From an uncultured Eubacteriales bacterium (lineage in GTDB: Bacteria > Bacillota > Clostridia > Oscillospirales > CAG-272): 64,000 nucleotides of DNA. The notes under the pieces are model-generated. The model was given only the letters and a program-made list of their open reading frames with translations. It did no database searches and had not been told where the DNA came from. Position numbers and translations under genes: made by a program. This document shows, piece after piece, positions 1-9,500 of this stretch; the stretch's first letter is position 1; each line of letters starts with the position of its first letter. The DNA is taken from the NCBI GenBank assembly GCA_934486825.1, contig CAKSQF010000007.1:41168-105167 (forward strand), in the 5' to 3' direction.

Positions 1-109
1 CCTCGGTGCCGAAAAGTTCGATCCCCGCCTCAAATTTTTCGTCAACAAAATAATCATGGTACGCCTTTTTATTCTGTGCGATTATCTTTCCCTTTGTCTT
101 ATCAGACAT
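1..109 (-). CDS. smpB: SsrA-binding protein SmpB, N-terminal part (runs off the left edge)
   Basis: SmpB binds tmRNA and brings it to stalled ribosomes for trans-translation in the cytoplasm. The reverse strand opens with ATG at 107-109, and the first residues include KIIAQNKKAYHDYFVDEKF followed by EAGIELFGTE, the conserved start of SmpB. An AGAGGTG ribosome binding site lies just upstream, between this gene and rsmI. Only about 36 residues are in the window; the rest lies beyond position 1. It is co-directional with the rsmI operon, 17 bases downstream, and probably shares its transcript. Confidence 0.93.
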   Translation of the reverse strand, partial: MSDKTKGKIIAQNKKAYHDYFVDEKFEAGIELFGTE

Positions 110-126
110 TACAAAAGCACCTCTTT

Positions 127-1032
127 TCAGATCCCGTCATCCGGATTTTCCGGTCCGCAAGCGTCCTCCGAGCGCACAAGCTCGGCATAGATCACGCTCT
201 TTCCGACCCCTCTGTCCTTTGCGACCCGTTTTATTGCCGACATTTTATCACATCCCGCCGACATATAATAAGCAACATGCCGACCGACGCTCATATCCTG
301 CCAGAACAGCTCATCCGAGGTTGCGGCAGCGCCGTCCACGACAAGGACATACTCTCCCCTCGGAGTATTCTCACCGTAAAAATCGGCGGCATCCGACACG
401 GTTGTCCGCATTATTTCCTCATTCAGCTTTGTAAGCTCCCTGCACACCGCAATTTTGCGGTCGCCGAAATATTCCTTCATCTCGGCAAGCGTTGCGGAAA
501 GTCTGTGCGGGGCTTCATAAAGGATTACCGTCCGCTTTTCGTCGGCAAGCTCGGCAAGCCGTCTGCTTCTTGCGTTTTTACTGCCTTCAAGAAAGCCTTC
601 AAAAACGAATCTCCGTGTATTCAGTCCCGAAAGTGCGAGGGCAGTCACAGCGGCACAGCAACCCGGGATTGCGGTCACGGTCAGCCCTTCATCGGCACAC
701 ACGCGCACAAGATCCTCACCGGGATCGGACACAGCGGGAGTTCCCGCATCGGTCACGAGTGCGCAGGACAGACCCTCGTGCAGTTTTGCGACGATACGCC
801 CGCCGCTTTCCTTTTTATTATGTTCGAAGTAACTTACCGTCGGTTTGGATATCCCGAACGCCGAAAGCAACTTTGCGGTATTTCTCGTATCCTCGGCGGC
901 AATGAAATCGACCTGTGAAAGCACTTTGAGTGCCCTCTCGGATATATCCGAGAGATTGCCTATCGGAGTCGCGACGAGATAAAGCACTCCTCCGACGACC
1001 TTGTTTTTTTCAGGGCTGTCCGAACGAATCAT
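127..1032 (-). CDS. rsmI: 16S rRNA (cytidine-1402-2'-O)-methyltransferase RsmI
   Basis: RsmI methylates the ribose of C1402 in the decoding centre of 16S rRNA using S-adenosylmethionine. The protein begins with the family signature LYLVATPIGNLSDIS, followed by AAEDTRNTAKLL, VTDAGTPAVSDPG and LYEAPHR, all typical of the tetrapyrrole-methylase fold of RsmI. I place the start at the ATG at 1030-1032, giving 301 residues, because AAGGTGAG sits just upstream. A longer reading to 1080 would overlap trmN6 by 71 bases. The start still overlaps the upstream gene by 23 bases, suggesting translational coupling. The order trmN6-rsmI downstream of holB and ricT is the conserved Bacillota arrangement, but the GIY-YIG gene (yazA) often found between them is absent. 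Confidence 0.95.
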   Translation of the reverse strand: MIRSDSPEKNKVVGGVLYLVATPIGNLSDISERALKVLSQVDFIAAEDTRNTAKLLSAFGISKPTVSYFEHNKKESGGRIVAKLHEGLSCALVTDAGTPAVSDPGEDLVRVCADEGLTVTAIPGCCAAVTALALSGLNTRRFVFEGFLEGSKNARSRRLAELADEKRTVILYEAPHRLSATLAEMKEYFGDRKIAVCRELTKLNEEIMRTTVSDAADFYGENTPRGEYVLVVDGAAATSDELFWQDMSVGRHVAYYMSAGCDKMSAIKRVAKDRGVGKSVIYAELVRSEDACGPENPDDGI

Positions 1033-1777
1033 CAAACTCACCTTTTTCGTAAATATAATCAAGCTCTCTGCTGTTTTCAAGCTTCTTTGCCGACGCGTCC
1101 TTATGCATTATAAGCGGACGGGTCACAAACAGCCCGGGAGCACCTCCGTATCTGCCCTCACACAGCAGAAGCGTGGGCGAGGATTTTTCATCCGCACAGA
1201 CGAGAGTAAGCCTTTTGGGCTCTATTGAAGCATTTCTCATTGCGGATATCAGATCGGACAGTCTGTCGGGTCTGTAAACTGCGTAAAAGCTTCCCCCGAA
1301 TTTCAGAAGTCTCTTTGCCGCAAGGCAAAAGTCGTTTATCGTTCCGAGAACTTCCCTGCGTGCGATATTCATTTCATCGTTATCGTTATGAAATCCGCAA
1401 TCGGCACGCATATACGGCGGATTTGAGAACACGTAATCGCACCCTGTGCCGATATCCTTTGCCGAAGCATTGCGGACATCCGCACATACGGGAAACAGCC
1501 GCTCCGACATACCGTTCAGAGCGGCGTTTTCGGAGACGAGATCGGCAAAGGTTTTCTGCACCTCGAAGGCGTATATTTTCTCCGCCTTTCCCTTTGACAA
1601 TGTCAGCAGGGATATTATACCCGTTCCCGCGCCCAGCTCTGCCGCCACTGCGTTTTTCTTCCCTTTTATATATGCATACAGCAGATAGGCATCGGTTCCG
1701 AATGTCAGACCGCTTACCCTTTGCCGTATGGTAATATTCTCGTTTACTTCATCAACTCTTATACCGTTATCACTCAT
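1010..1777 (-). CDS. tRNA1(Val) A37 N6-methyltransferase-like protein (TrmN6/YabB family)
   Basis: A SAM-dependent methyltransferase of the TrmN6/YfiC/YabB family, which in characterised members methylates N6 of adenine 37 in a valine tRNA. The Rossmann motif AAELGAGTGIISLL and the N6-adenine signature SNPPYM are both present, and the C-terminal LDYIYEKGEF matches the YabB tail. The annotated start is ATG 1775-1777 (255 residues) because AAAAGG is spaced well before it; an in-frame GTG lies five codons further upstream. It overlaps rsmI. Family assignment is secure; the exact tRNA substrate is inferred from homology. Confidence 0.88.
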   Translation of the reverse strand: MSDNGIRVDEVNENITIRQRVSGLTFGTDAYLLYAYIKGKKNAVAAELGAGTGIISLLTLSKGKAEKIYAFEVQKTFADLVSENAALNGMSERLFPVCADVRNASAKDIGTGCDYVFSNPPYMRADCGFHNDNDEMNIARREVLGTINDFCLAAKRLLKFGGSFYAVYRPDRLSDLISAMRNASIEPKRLTLVCADEKSSPTLLLCEGRYGGAPGLFVTRPLIMHKDASAKKLENSRELDYIYEKGEFDDSFGQP

Positions 1778-1799
1778 ACAAAACCTTTTCACAAGTCGA

Positions 1800-1832
1800 A
1801 AACAAGGGCAGACCTCAAGCCCGCCCTTGTTT
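1800..1832 (-). terminator. Hairpin terminator between the ferredoxin and trmN6 genes
   Basis: AAACAAGGGC at 1800-1809 pairs with GCCCTTGTTT at 1823-1832, a 10-bp stem with a 13-base loop. On the reverse strand the stem ends in a short T run. It lies 20 bases after the ferredoxin stop and before trmN6, so it probably reduces read-through into trmN6-rsmI. Confidence 0.7.
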
Positions 1833-1852
1833 GCATACCTCTATGTACAAGA

Positions 1853-2026
1853 TTATTCCTCAGTAGGAGCTCCGACCGGGCAAACACCCGCGCAGGATCC
1901 GCAGCTCAAGCATTCATCAGCATTGATAACATACTTTCCATCCTCTTCGGAAATGCAACTTACGGGGCAGGCATCAGCGCAAGCACCGCATCCAAGGCAT
2001 GCATCGGCATCAATTTTATAAGCCAT
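1853..2026 (-). CDS. Small 2[4Fe-4S] ferredoxin
   Basis: A 57-residue clostridial-type ferredoxin, a soluble electron carrier. It has two complete cluster motifs: CLGCGACADACP at residues 10-21 and CLSCGSCAGVCP at 39-50, each CxxCxxCxxxCP. The start ATG at 2024-2026 has a strong GGAGGTG site. It sits between ricT and trmN6, in the operon position where other Bacillota often carry yabA. A terminator follows directly. RicT is itself an Fe-S protein family, but any functional link to this ferredoxin is only a guess. Confidence 0.93.
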   Translation of the reverse strand: MAYKIDADACLGCGACADACPVSCISEEDGKYVINADECLSCGSCAGVCPVGAPTEE

Positions 2027-2102
2027 TTTAACACCTCCATTTCGATTTATGAATCATTATATCACACTGCTTGCAAAAAATCAAGTTGTTTCGCAAATAT
2101 AA

Positions 2103-3557
2103 TCATTTGATTTCTCCGCTTTTTTCACCGCTTTTACGGTTGGGATTGCGGTTTTTACCGTGCTTTGCAAAATTATGCTCTTTTTTTCCGCCGTCGGCTT
2201 TTTTTATTTCCCCGTCGGCTGCGGCACGATCTTCCCTGACATCCGATCGCTGAACAGCTACTGCTCTGCGTTGCTTATCGCGTCTGCCCTTTTCATCGGC
2301 AGCTGTCTCAGCCCTTTGTGCGACCGCTCTCTCCTGCTTTGTCTGCAGATTTTTCGTGCCGTACTGTCCCATGCGTCCGGAGCCGTTCTTTTTCTTTTTA
2401 TCGGCAGGCTCTTTTACTTCGGTCGTCTTTTTCTGCTCGGCTGTTTCAGCCGTCCTTTCGGAACGCTGTACACTTGCCTGCTTTTTCTGCTTCTGTCCCT
2501 TTATGCCCTGTTTTTCGGCAAATCTGCGCGATGACATTCTTTCCGGTTCGGATGTCTCACGCTCTTCCTCGTCGTATGCGCTTACAACGGTTACACCGCT
2601 GCCGACAAAAGGAACATTGACGGGACGTGCCGCACGCTCCGCTTTTTCGATCCGCTTAGTTATCGGATCGTCGTCGGTTTTCGCGCGTACCGCGTCACGG
2701 TCATATATTTTCGGCGCTCCCTCGGGATCGGCATCAAGACATACCTTGACAAGTCCGAGAAGCGGTTTGCTTTCGACTACCGTACCCGTTCCGTCCGGTG
2801 TCACGATGGCAACTCCGACCTTCGGAGTCCGCTTTATCTCCTCCTGATATGTTTCATGCTCGAATCTCAGGCAGCACATGAGACGTCCGCAGGCACCCGA
2901 TATCTTTGAGCTGTTGAGCGAAAGTCCCTGCTCCTTTGCCATTTTTATCGACACCTGTGTAAAATCGTTGAGAAAGCTGTGGCAACAGTATTCGCGGTAA
3001 CAGACGCCGAGTCCGCCCATGATCTTGGTTTCGTCGCGGATTCCTATCTGGCGAAGCTCGATACGCGTATGGAAGACGGCGGCAAGGTCCTTTACAAGCT
3101 CACGGAAATCGACCCTGTCATCGGACGTAAAGTAGAACAGCAGTTTTGCGTTGTCAAATGTATACTCAACATCGATAAGCTTCATATCAAGACCGTGTTC
3201 GGCGATCATTTTCTGGCAGACCGAGAATGCCTCATCCTCTTTTTTCCGGTTATCCTCAAAATGCAGATCATCCTCGTGTGTCGCCATACGCAGAACCTTC
3301 TTGAGCGGAAGTACAAGTTCGTTTTTCGGTATTGCCCTATTGCTCATCGTAACCGTTCCGTATTCGACGCCGCGCGCGGTCTCAACCACGACCTTTTTGC
3401 CTTCACGCGCGGTTATCCCGCAGGAAGCAAAATGATATATTTTACCGGAGTCGCGGAAGGACACGCCGATCACATCCACCGTATCGCTTCCGACAGGCAT
3501 GTCTGCGGCAGAATCGCCGACAGTATATTCTCTTTTATCAAATTCGTTATCAGTCAA
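2103..3557 (-). CDS. ricT: PSP1-domain protein RicT (YaaT family) with long charged tail
   Basis: RicT/YaaT works with RicA and RicF in Bacillus subtilis in mRNA maturation by RNase Y and in sporulation and competence signalling. The core matches the family closely: IGIRDETKIMGGLGVCYREY, then SIKMAKEQGLSLNSSKISG and ACGRLMCCLRFEHE, with the cysteines that bind Fe-S clusters in this family. I favour a TTG start at 3555-3557 (484 residues), preceded by GAAAGGA just after the holB stop; a further TTG at 3617 would overlap holB. The last 150 or so residues are a low-complexity Lys/Glu/Ala/Gln-rich extension, longer than in the Bacillus protein and probably disordered. The gene follows holB as in other Bacillota. 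Confidence 0.9.
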   Translation of the reverse strand: MTDNEFDKREYTVGDSAADMPVGSDTVDVIGVSFRDSGKIYHFASCGITAREGKKVVVETARGVEYGTVTMSNRAIPKNELVLPLKKVLRMATHEDDLHFEDNRKKEDEAFSVCQKMIAEHGLDMKLIDVEYTFDNAKLLFYFTSDDRVDFRELVKDLAAVFHTRIELRQIGIRDETKIMGGLGVCYREYCCHSFLNDFTQVSIKMAKEQGLSLNSSKISGACGRLMCCLRFEHETYQEEIKRTPKVGVAIVTPDGTGTVVESKPLLGLVKVCLDADPEGAPKIYDRDAVRAKTDDDPITKRIEKAERAARPVNVPFVGSGVTVVSAYDEEERETSEPERMSSRRFAEKQGIKGQKQKKQASVQRSERTAETAEQKKTTEVKEPADKKKKNGSGRMGQYGTKNLQTKQERAVAQRAETAADEKGRRDKQRRAVAVQRSDVREDRAAADGEIKKADGGKKEHNFAKHGKNRNPNRKSGEKSGEIK

Positions 3558-3576
3558 ATCGGTTTCATCCTTTCGT

Positions 3577-4590
3577 TCAAAGTCCGAGTGCGGCACAGAT
3601 ATCCGAGGCAAGCTCAAACTTTGCGCTTGTTATATTTACATTTGCCCTTATATTTTCGTCAAAGCGTCCGGCAAGTCGGTCAAGAGCCATTATTCTCGAC
3701 GGTGATATTTTATCGGCAAGCTCGCCGATCTTTTTCGGCATGCCGTAAAGCAGTTCGGCTTCCCGCGATATACGGAAGGCGGCAAGATCGCGCAGAAGCG
3801 CGCGCACGAGCCTTACGAATCCCGAAAGCTCATCTCTCTTTGCCGGCATTGACATGACCGCGGCATAAACATCCGCCGTGCGCCTTAACAGTATCCTCTC
3901 TAAAAAGGCAACCGCATTTTTTCTTGCATCATCCTTTTTACCGACGCTTCTGTCGATCAGCCCGACTGCCGCACCTATTGCTCCGCCGGATGCGGAAACG
4001 ACATATTCAAACTGTTCCGGATCGCTTTGCATCAGTCTTTTTGCACGCTCGTCATGCGACAAAAGGTATTTTTTCAGCTCGTCCGGTTCAAACACCTGCA
4101 TCCTTATTACCGGAGCGCGGCTTCTTACTGTCGGGAGAAGAAACGCGGAATTTTCGCAAAGCAGAAAAAAATAGGTTGCCGACGGCGGCTCTTCGATTAT
4201 TTTCAGAAGTGCATTCTGCGCCTGTGCCGTCATACAGTCACAACCGTCCACGACAAACGCCTTGAATTCAAGATCGTTCGGCTTTATATATGCGTCTCTT
4301 CTTATCGTGCGCACATCATCGACGCCGATCGTCTTTCTGCCCTCCGCCGCGCCGATCACCCTGACGTCCGGGCAGATACCGTCGTATATTTTTTTCGCCA
4401 TTGCGGCAGAGTCGGACATCAGCGCGCAAACCGAGAGCGAAAGCAGTTTTTTACCGCTTCCCGACGGTCCTTCGACAATATACGCGTGTGCAAGCTTATG
4501 CTCTGCCAGATCACTTGACAGCATACCGACGGCAACGCTGTTTCCGTAAATGCATCCCGACAGATCGGGCAGTAGTTCCGCTGTTGCCAA
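3577..4590 (-). CDS. holB: DNA polymerase III delta' subunit
   Basis: HolB is the stator subunit of the clamp loader that places the sliding clamp on primed DNA. The 337-residue protein has HAYIVEGPSGSGKKLLS (Walker A region), the sensor region AQNALLKIIEEPP and FLLPTVRSRA, the equivalent of the SRC motif with the cysteine changed, all characteristic of delta'. The start is TTG at 4588-4590: it has an excellent GGAGGTG site seven bases upstream and no ATG fits. It is the first gene of the reverse operon holB-ricT-ferredoxin and has its own promoter at 4679-4707. Confidence 0.94.
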   Translation of the reverse strand: MATAELLPDLSGCIYGNSVAVGMLSSDLAEHKLAHAYIVEGPSGSGKKLLSLSVCALMSDSAAMAKKIYDGICPDVRVIGAAEGRKTIGVDDVRTIRRDAYIKPNDLEFKAFVVDGCDCMTAQAQNALLKIIEEPPSATYFFLLCENSAFLLPTVRSRAPVIRMQVFEPDELKKYLLSHDERAKRLMQSDPEQFEYVVSASGGAIGAAVGLIDRSVGKKDDARKNAVAFLERILLRRTADVYAAVMSMPAKRDELSGFVRLVRALLRDLAAFRISREAELLYGMPKKIGELADKISPSRIMALDRLAGRFDENIRANVNITSAKFELASDICAALGL

Positions 4591-4678
4591 TCGATTACAC
4601 CTCCGACAGAATTTTATCCGTTTACGATCCCGATATCGGGCACATAATTATTATGAACGGACACGCGATCTTTTTTGC

Positions 4679-4707
4679 ATTATAACAGATAAATCGTCAT
4701 TTGTAAA
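4679..4707 (-). promoter_or_regulatory. Sigma-A-type promoter of the holB operon
   Basis: Read on the reverse strand: TTTACA (4702-4707), a 17-base spacer and TATAAT (4679-4684). A perfect 12-bp palindrome CCCGATATCGGG at 4629-4640 lies between this promoter and holB, inside the 5' leader. Confidence 0.75.
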
Positions 4708-4764
4708 GGATTTTATCAAAAAATTATCATCGGAATCGGTCCGAAAGGGGGCAAGCAAAGGGCA

Positions 4765-5313
4765 ATGGACAAAAAAGGAGCAAAAACAGTAGGCGAGCGA
4801 AGGGTATTCGAACTGCACGTAAGATATATATGCATCATATCGCTGCTTGCGGTCATAGCGGCAGTCTGTCTTGTCACGACAGACATTTTTACACGGTCGC
4901 TCCGCAGAGAAGCAAAGCTTAACGAAGACAGATTTGTCTCCGGATTCGGGGAAGCTGTCGGACTTCTTGCAAGCGGACTTTCCGAAGCCTCGGAAGAATC
5001 GGATCCCTATATATTCTCATCATACATGTCGGATGCGACAAGCAGATGCGGAAGGATAATCGGTACCGCGAACGCTTACGGAAAATTAAACAGCAGACTG
5101 CTTGAAAAATATTTTGCGGAGCTCTCCGAAAAATGCAGAAGGATGCAGGAAAAGGCAATTGCCGATCTTTTTGTCGATGACGAATCAAAAAAGTTCTGTT
5201 CGGATTGCGCAGGACAGGTCGGACGTATTCTGACCGACGGAAAGCGGGACGGGAGCTATTCCGCCGATCTTATCGATCTCATGCTTTCTCCGCTCATCAC
5301 CGCGTCAAATTAA
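4765..5313 (+). CDS. Membrane-anchored protein of unknown function
   Basis: I do not recognise this 182-residue protein. Residues about 20-40 form one hydrophobic segment (YICIISLLAVIAAVCLVTT) preceded by basic residues, so the short N-terminus is probably cytoplasmic and the rest outside. The remainder is helical-looking and rich in Glu, Ser, Lys and Ala, with four cysteines (including CSDC). The start ATG follows an AAAGGG-type site that is not ideally spaced. It is divergent from holB and precedes the lipoprotein gene, which has its own promoter. Confidence 0.6.
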   Translation: MDKKGAKTVGERRVFELHVRYICIISLLAVIAAVCLVTTDIFTRSLRREAKLNEDRFVSGFGEAVGLLASGLSEASEESDPYIFSSYMSDATSRCGRIIGTANAYGKLNSRLLEKYFAELSEKCRRMQEKAIADLFVDDESKKFCSDCAGQVGRILTDGKRDGSYSADLIDLMLSPLITASN

Positions 5314-5334
5314 CGAAAAGTTTAATTTTGGGTA

Positions 5335-5363
5335 TTGAACTTATCGGTTCGTTGTGATAAAAT
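5335..5363 (+). promoter_or_regulatory. Sigma-A-type promoter before the lipoprotein gene
   Basis: TTGAAC (5335-5340), a 17-base spacer, TAAAAT (5358-5363). It lies 37 bases before the TTG start of the lipoprotein and probably drives the lipoprotein-DUF951-YfhO run. Confidence 0.7.
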
Positions 5364-5400
5364 ATTTCATAATACATTTTTCCTTCTTGAGGTGATCCGC

Positions 5401-6303
5401 TTGCGGCGTTTTTTTACTGCAATGATTATATGCGTTCTGACTGCAGCCTTTTCGGCATGCGGTCTGCTTTACGATCCCGCCTCCACAGGGCTGTCCGACC
5501 GGGGCACCGAAAATACCGCCGGGCTCACGTACCCTGTATCCGAGGTGACCTATCCGGACATTTTTCACAGGTATCCGTCGATCATGGACGTTACCGAAAA
5601 CGACATCGGAATACACCCGTCCGGCAACACCTACAATGTTGTCGGAGATGACGGAAGTGTGCTTGTAAAGGTCACGGTCACCCTCCCGACGATCAGCTTC
5701 AACAGCGAAAACGCCGCGGAGCTTTCGGTAAACGAGACACTGAACAAAACAAAATCCGAAATAGAACGTCGGATACAGCGGCTTGCCGATTCGGCGTTGT
5801 CCGATCGCAAAAACGGATACACCCCCTTCGGAACGTCAAAATTTGCGGCATCCTATACTCTTACCGGCTTTTCGTCCGACTATGCAAGTATTCTCTATTC
5901 GATCACCGAGGTCAACTCGGACGGACAGACAAATCACACCCTTATCTGCTCGGTCATTGATCTCAAGGCGGGGTTTGCGGTCGATCTGTCAACCCTTTTC
6001 ACAGGCGGTCTTTCGGACAAGCTTATATCGCTTGTGAACGAAAAACTCGCCTCATGCGGCAAGCCGCTCTACCGGAACTATGAAGCTCTTGCCGCAAGCG
6101 GCATAAAAAACTGCTGGCTGATCGGCTCCGGCGACATTCTTATTGTCTTTCCTCCTTCGATGATTGCTCCCGCTACCGAAGGTACGGTTGAGATCATCCT
6201 GAAAAACAACGAAATAAACGAGCTTATGAACGAATACGGAAGCACCCTTCTCGGGGATCCGCCCGCAACCGCGCCCGACATTGATGCCGACGAGGACAAC
6301 TGA
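5401..6303 (+). CDS. Lipoprotein with DUF3298/RsiV-like domain
   Basis: A 300-residue predicted lipoprotein. The start is TTG at 5401, six bases after GAGGTG, giving MRRFFTAMIICVLTAAFSAC with a lipobox cysteine at residue 21. The mature part resembles the DUF4163/DUF3298 region seen in PdaC and RsiV: an early beta segment, a middle part ending in VDLSTLFTGG, and a C-terminal part containing IVFPPSMIAPATEGTVEIIL. These domains occur in extracytoplasmic proteins that bind peptidoglycan or lysozyme, but no catalytic residues can be named. It is followed 12 bases later by the DUF951 gene. Confidence 0.7.
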   Translation: MRRFFTAMIICVLTAAFSACGLLYDPASTGLSDRGTENTAGLTYPVSEVTYPDIFHRYPSIMDVTENDIGIHPSGNTYNVVGDDGSVLVKVTVTLPTISFNSENAAELSVNETLNKTKSEIERRIQRLADSALSDRKNGYTPFGTSKFAASYTLTGFSSDYASILYSITEVNSDGQTNHTLICSVIDLKAGFAVDLSTLFTGGLSDKLISLVNEKLASCGKPLYRNYEALAASGIKNCWLIGSGDILIVFPPSMIAPATEGTVEIILKNNEINELMNEYGSTLLGDPPATAPDIDADEDN

Positions 6304-6315
6304 GGTCTGCGGCTC

Positions 6316-6540
6316 ATGGAAACTAAAGTAAAAAAGATATCGGTCGGTGACACACTGATAATGAAAAAACCGCACCCGTGCGGTTCTTTCGGAATGAAAG
6401 TATTGCGGATCGGTTCCGATCTTCGCATCGAATGTACCGTCTGCGGACGCGACATGTCGGTTCCGAGAGTAAAGCTTGAAAAAAACATAAAGTCGGTTAT
6501 TGCGGCGGAACAAGATGCAAAAACCGACGCGGAAAGGTAA
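6316..6540 (+). CDS. DUF951 family protein
   Basis: A 74-residue protein matching DUF951, a small family common in Bacillota and often near the chromosome-partition or ribosome-related genes. The hallmark GDTLIMKKPHPCGSFGMKVLR is followed by CTVCGRDMSVPR, so C-G plus CxxC cysteines could bind zinc or be nucleic-acid contacts; the function is not established. GAGGT precedes the ATG. It stands between the lipoprotein and YfhO with short gaps on both sides. Confidence 0.88.
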   Translation: METKVKKISVGDTLIMKKPHPCGSFGMKVLRIGSDLRIECTVCGRDMSVPRVKLEKNIKSVIAAEQDAKTDAER

Positions 6541-6548
6541 CATCTGTC

Positions 6549-9500
6549 ATGAACAAAAAAATCACGGACGCTTCCGACAGACAGTCGGGCGTCAAAAACT
6601 TTTTTTCATCAGCAAGGCTGAAAATTTCGGATCTGCTCGGCAAATACGATTACGTATGCTGTTCGTTCATCATCCCGATACTTATTTTCCTGCTCATGTA
6701 CCTCTGTTTCTGGATCGCCTGCACGATATCGGGACGATTCTCATTCGGAAACGGGTCGGTGCTTGTACTCGACCTGAACGGTCAGTATATATACTTCTTT
6801 GAAGCGCTTCATCACATTCTGCGCGGCGATGCCTCCTTCTTCTATTCGTGGGCGCGCTCGCTCGGCGGGGAATTCATCGGAATATACGCCTATTATCTTG
6901 CCTCACCCCTGTCATACATCGTCGGGCTGTTCCCTTCGGATCACATTACGGAGGCTCTTCTTACAATAATCCTTCTGAAATGCGGAATCAGCGGCGGAAC
7001 CATGGCGTTCTACCTCAAAAAGAACCGTCCGTCCTTCAACAATATCGGCGTTGTCGTAATGTCTGCGATGTACGCGCTCTCATCATATGTGATAGCTTAT
7101 GCGCACAACACGATGTGGATGGACGCGCTCATGCTTCTCCCGCTTGTCATATACGGGACAGAGCAGCTTATCAAGAAGGGCAATTTCAAGCTCTACATCG
7201 TCTGTCTGACCCTTACGCTCGTATCGACATTTTACATCGGATACATGGTATGTCTGTTCCTCGTATTCTACTTTTTCTATTATTATTTCTCCTGCAACGT
7301 AAAGCCCGGTGACAACAATTTCTACGGTGAAAACCGACATTTCATCAAATCGCTCGGTCGCATGGCTGTCGCTTCCGCGGTTGCGATCTTCTGTGCGTGT
7401 CTCATAATTCTCCCGACCTATTATTCGCTGACCTTCGGCAAGACCGGATTTTCCGATCCCGAATGGAAGCTCACATCGCAGTTCGATCTGCTCCGCTTCT
7501 TCTACAAGATGCTTCCCGGTGCATACGACACTGTACGTCCGGACGGATTCCCGCTTGTCTACTGCGGAACCGCGGCGCTTATCCTGCTGCCTGTATTCTT
7601 TGTGAGCAAAAAGGTCGCGCCCCGCGAAAAGATCGGTGCCGCGATCATGCTGACCCTTATGGTCTTTTTCATGGGGAACTCGATCACCGACCTTATCTTC
7701 CACGGTTTCCAGCGTCCCAACTGGCTCAATTACCGTTACAGTTTTATTTTCATCTTTCTCGTTGTTGTCTTCTGCGCACGTGCGCTTGAGGACATCGGGA
7801 ACATAAGTCTGCCCTGCATAATCGGTGCGGGCGCGGGTGTTCTCATACTGATTTTCATGGCTCAGACACAGCACTACACAATCGGCGGTACGTTGACCGA
7901 CGATCAGGTGGCGTTTGAGAATCTGAAGGAATTCATCTGCATATGGACATCGGTCGTCTGCGTGATTGCAAATGTTGCCGCACTCGGCATCGTTGCTCTG
8001 AAAAAGGTCGCGCGCAGAGCCGCCTACATCGGGCTTGCGTCGGTCTGCTGTCTTGAGCTTTTTGCCGCCGGCGTCATGACGATAGTATACGAGGACAACG
8101 ATGTTGTATATTCGTCGCGCGACAGCTATGTTGATTTCATGAACCGTCTTAGTCCGACGGTAAAATACATTCAGAAGAACGACAAAGGCTTTTACCGCAT
8201 GGAAAAAACGGTCTTCCGCAATGTCTGCGACAACATGGCACTCAACATGAGAGGTCTTTCCAATTCAACCTCTACGCTTAACGCCTCCACAATTGCGTTT
8301 CTGAACCGCATGGGCTATTCGGCGGCATCTCACTGGACGAAATACGGCGGCGGGACTCCGGTAAACGACAGTCTGCTCGGTCTGAAATACATCATATACG
8401 ACTCGAACAACACCTCCGAGGCAAGCGATCTTTACAGAATGTTTGCACAGGACAACTCGGCAAACATCATTTCCTACATCAACGACTATGCGCTTTCGCT
8501 TGCTTACAGCTCAAACGGAGATATAAAGGAATTCGATATTTCGGACAACACCCTTTATGCATCACCCTTCGAAACGATGAATCAGATAATCACCGCCCTG
8601 CTCGGCGAAAATGAAACGGTAGAGCTGTTCAAGCCGATTCCCTACACTCTTGAGCTTGTCGGTGTAAACTGCAACTACCGCGGAACGGTATACGAGACGG
8701 TCACCGATTCGAAAGGCAAGCCGAAGCTCGACGAAAACGGCGAAGAGATAAAGGTATCGATTCCCTACTGTTTCTATGCTCCCGCAACAAGTCACGGAAC
8801 GATGAATTACAGACTGGAGTTTCCAGAAGACTACATTGACGGTTCCGACGTTTACTTCTTCTTCTGCTCAAATTATCCGAGAGAAGTCTCATGGGAGCAT
8901 GTCAACATGAGCAGCACCGAAAAGAGCGGAACCTTCTTCGGCTACGAAACCGACTGCATACAGTCGCTCGGCAAGCTCACCGCAAGCGAAGATCAGCTTC
9001 TTCGCGTATCGATCACGAACGACTCGGACATCTTCTATGTCATGCAGGAGCCCGAGATATTCTATTATCTCGACAGAGAGCTTTTCACCGATGTCATGAA
9101 GAGGCTGGCAGAGGGCAATCTCATTATTGACGAAAAATTCAGCGAATCCGACATCTCTGGAAAGGTAACGGTCCCCGAAGGCAACAGCTCAATGTTCACC
9201 ACGATACCGTATGACGAGGGCTGGAACGTATATGTTGACGGCAAAAAGGTCGATATCTACGAAAATCTCAACGCACTCATAGGCTTTGACATCACACCGG
9301 GCGAACATACCGTAAGGTTCGTGTACAGATCGAAATACATGGTATACGGTTTCACGCTGACCTTGATCGGTGCACTGATATTCGTTCTGCTCTGTCTGCT
9401 TGACAGGCGGTTCAGAGTCCCGAAGCTTGCAGCAAGGAGAGAAGCCTTCGAAAAGGTCCTCGCGGAGCGCAAGGCTGCCGATGAGGCAAGAGCAATCGCC

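Noticed and set aside
76..918. 280-residue forward reading frame
   Set aside because: It lies antisense to rsmI, whose protein is clearly conserved; the forward frame has no ribosome site and no recognisable motif.
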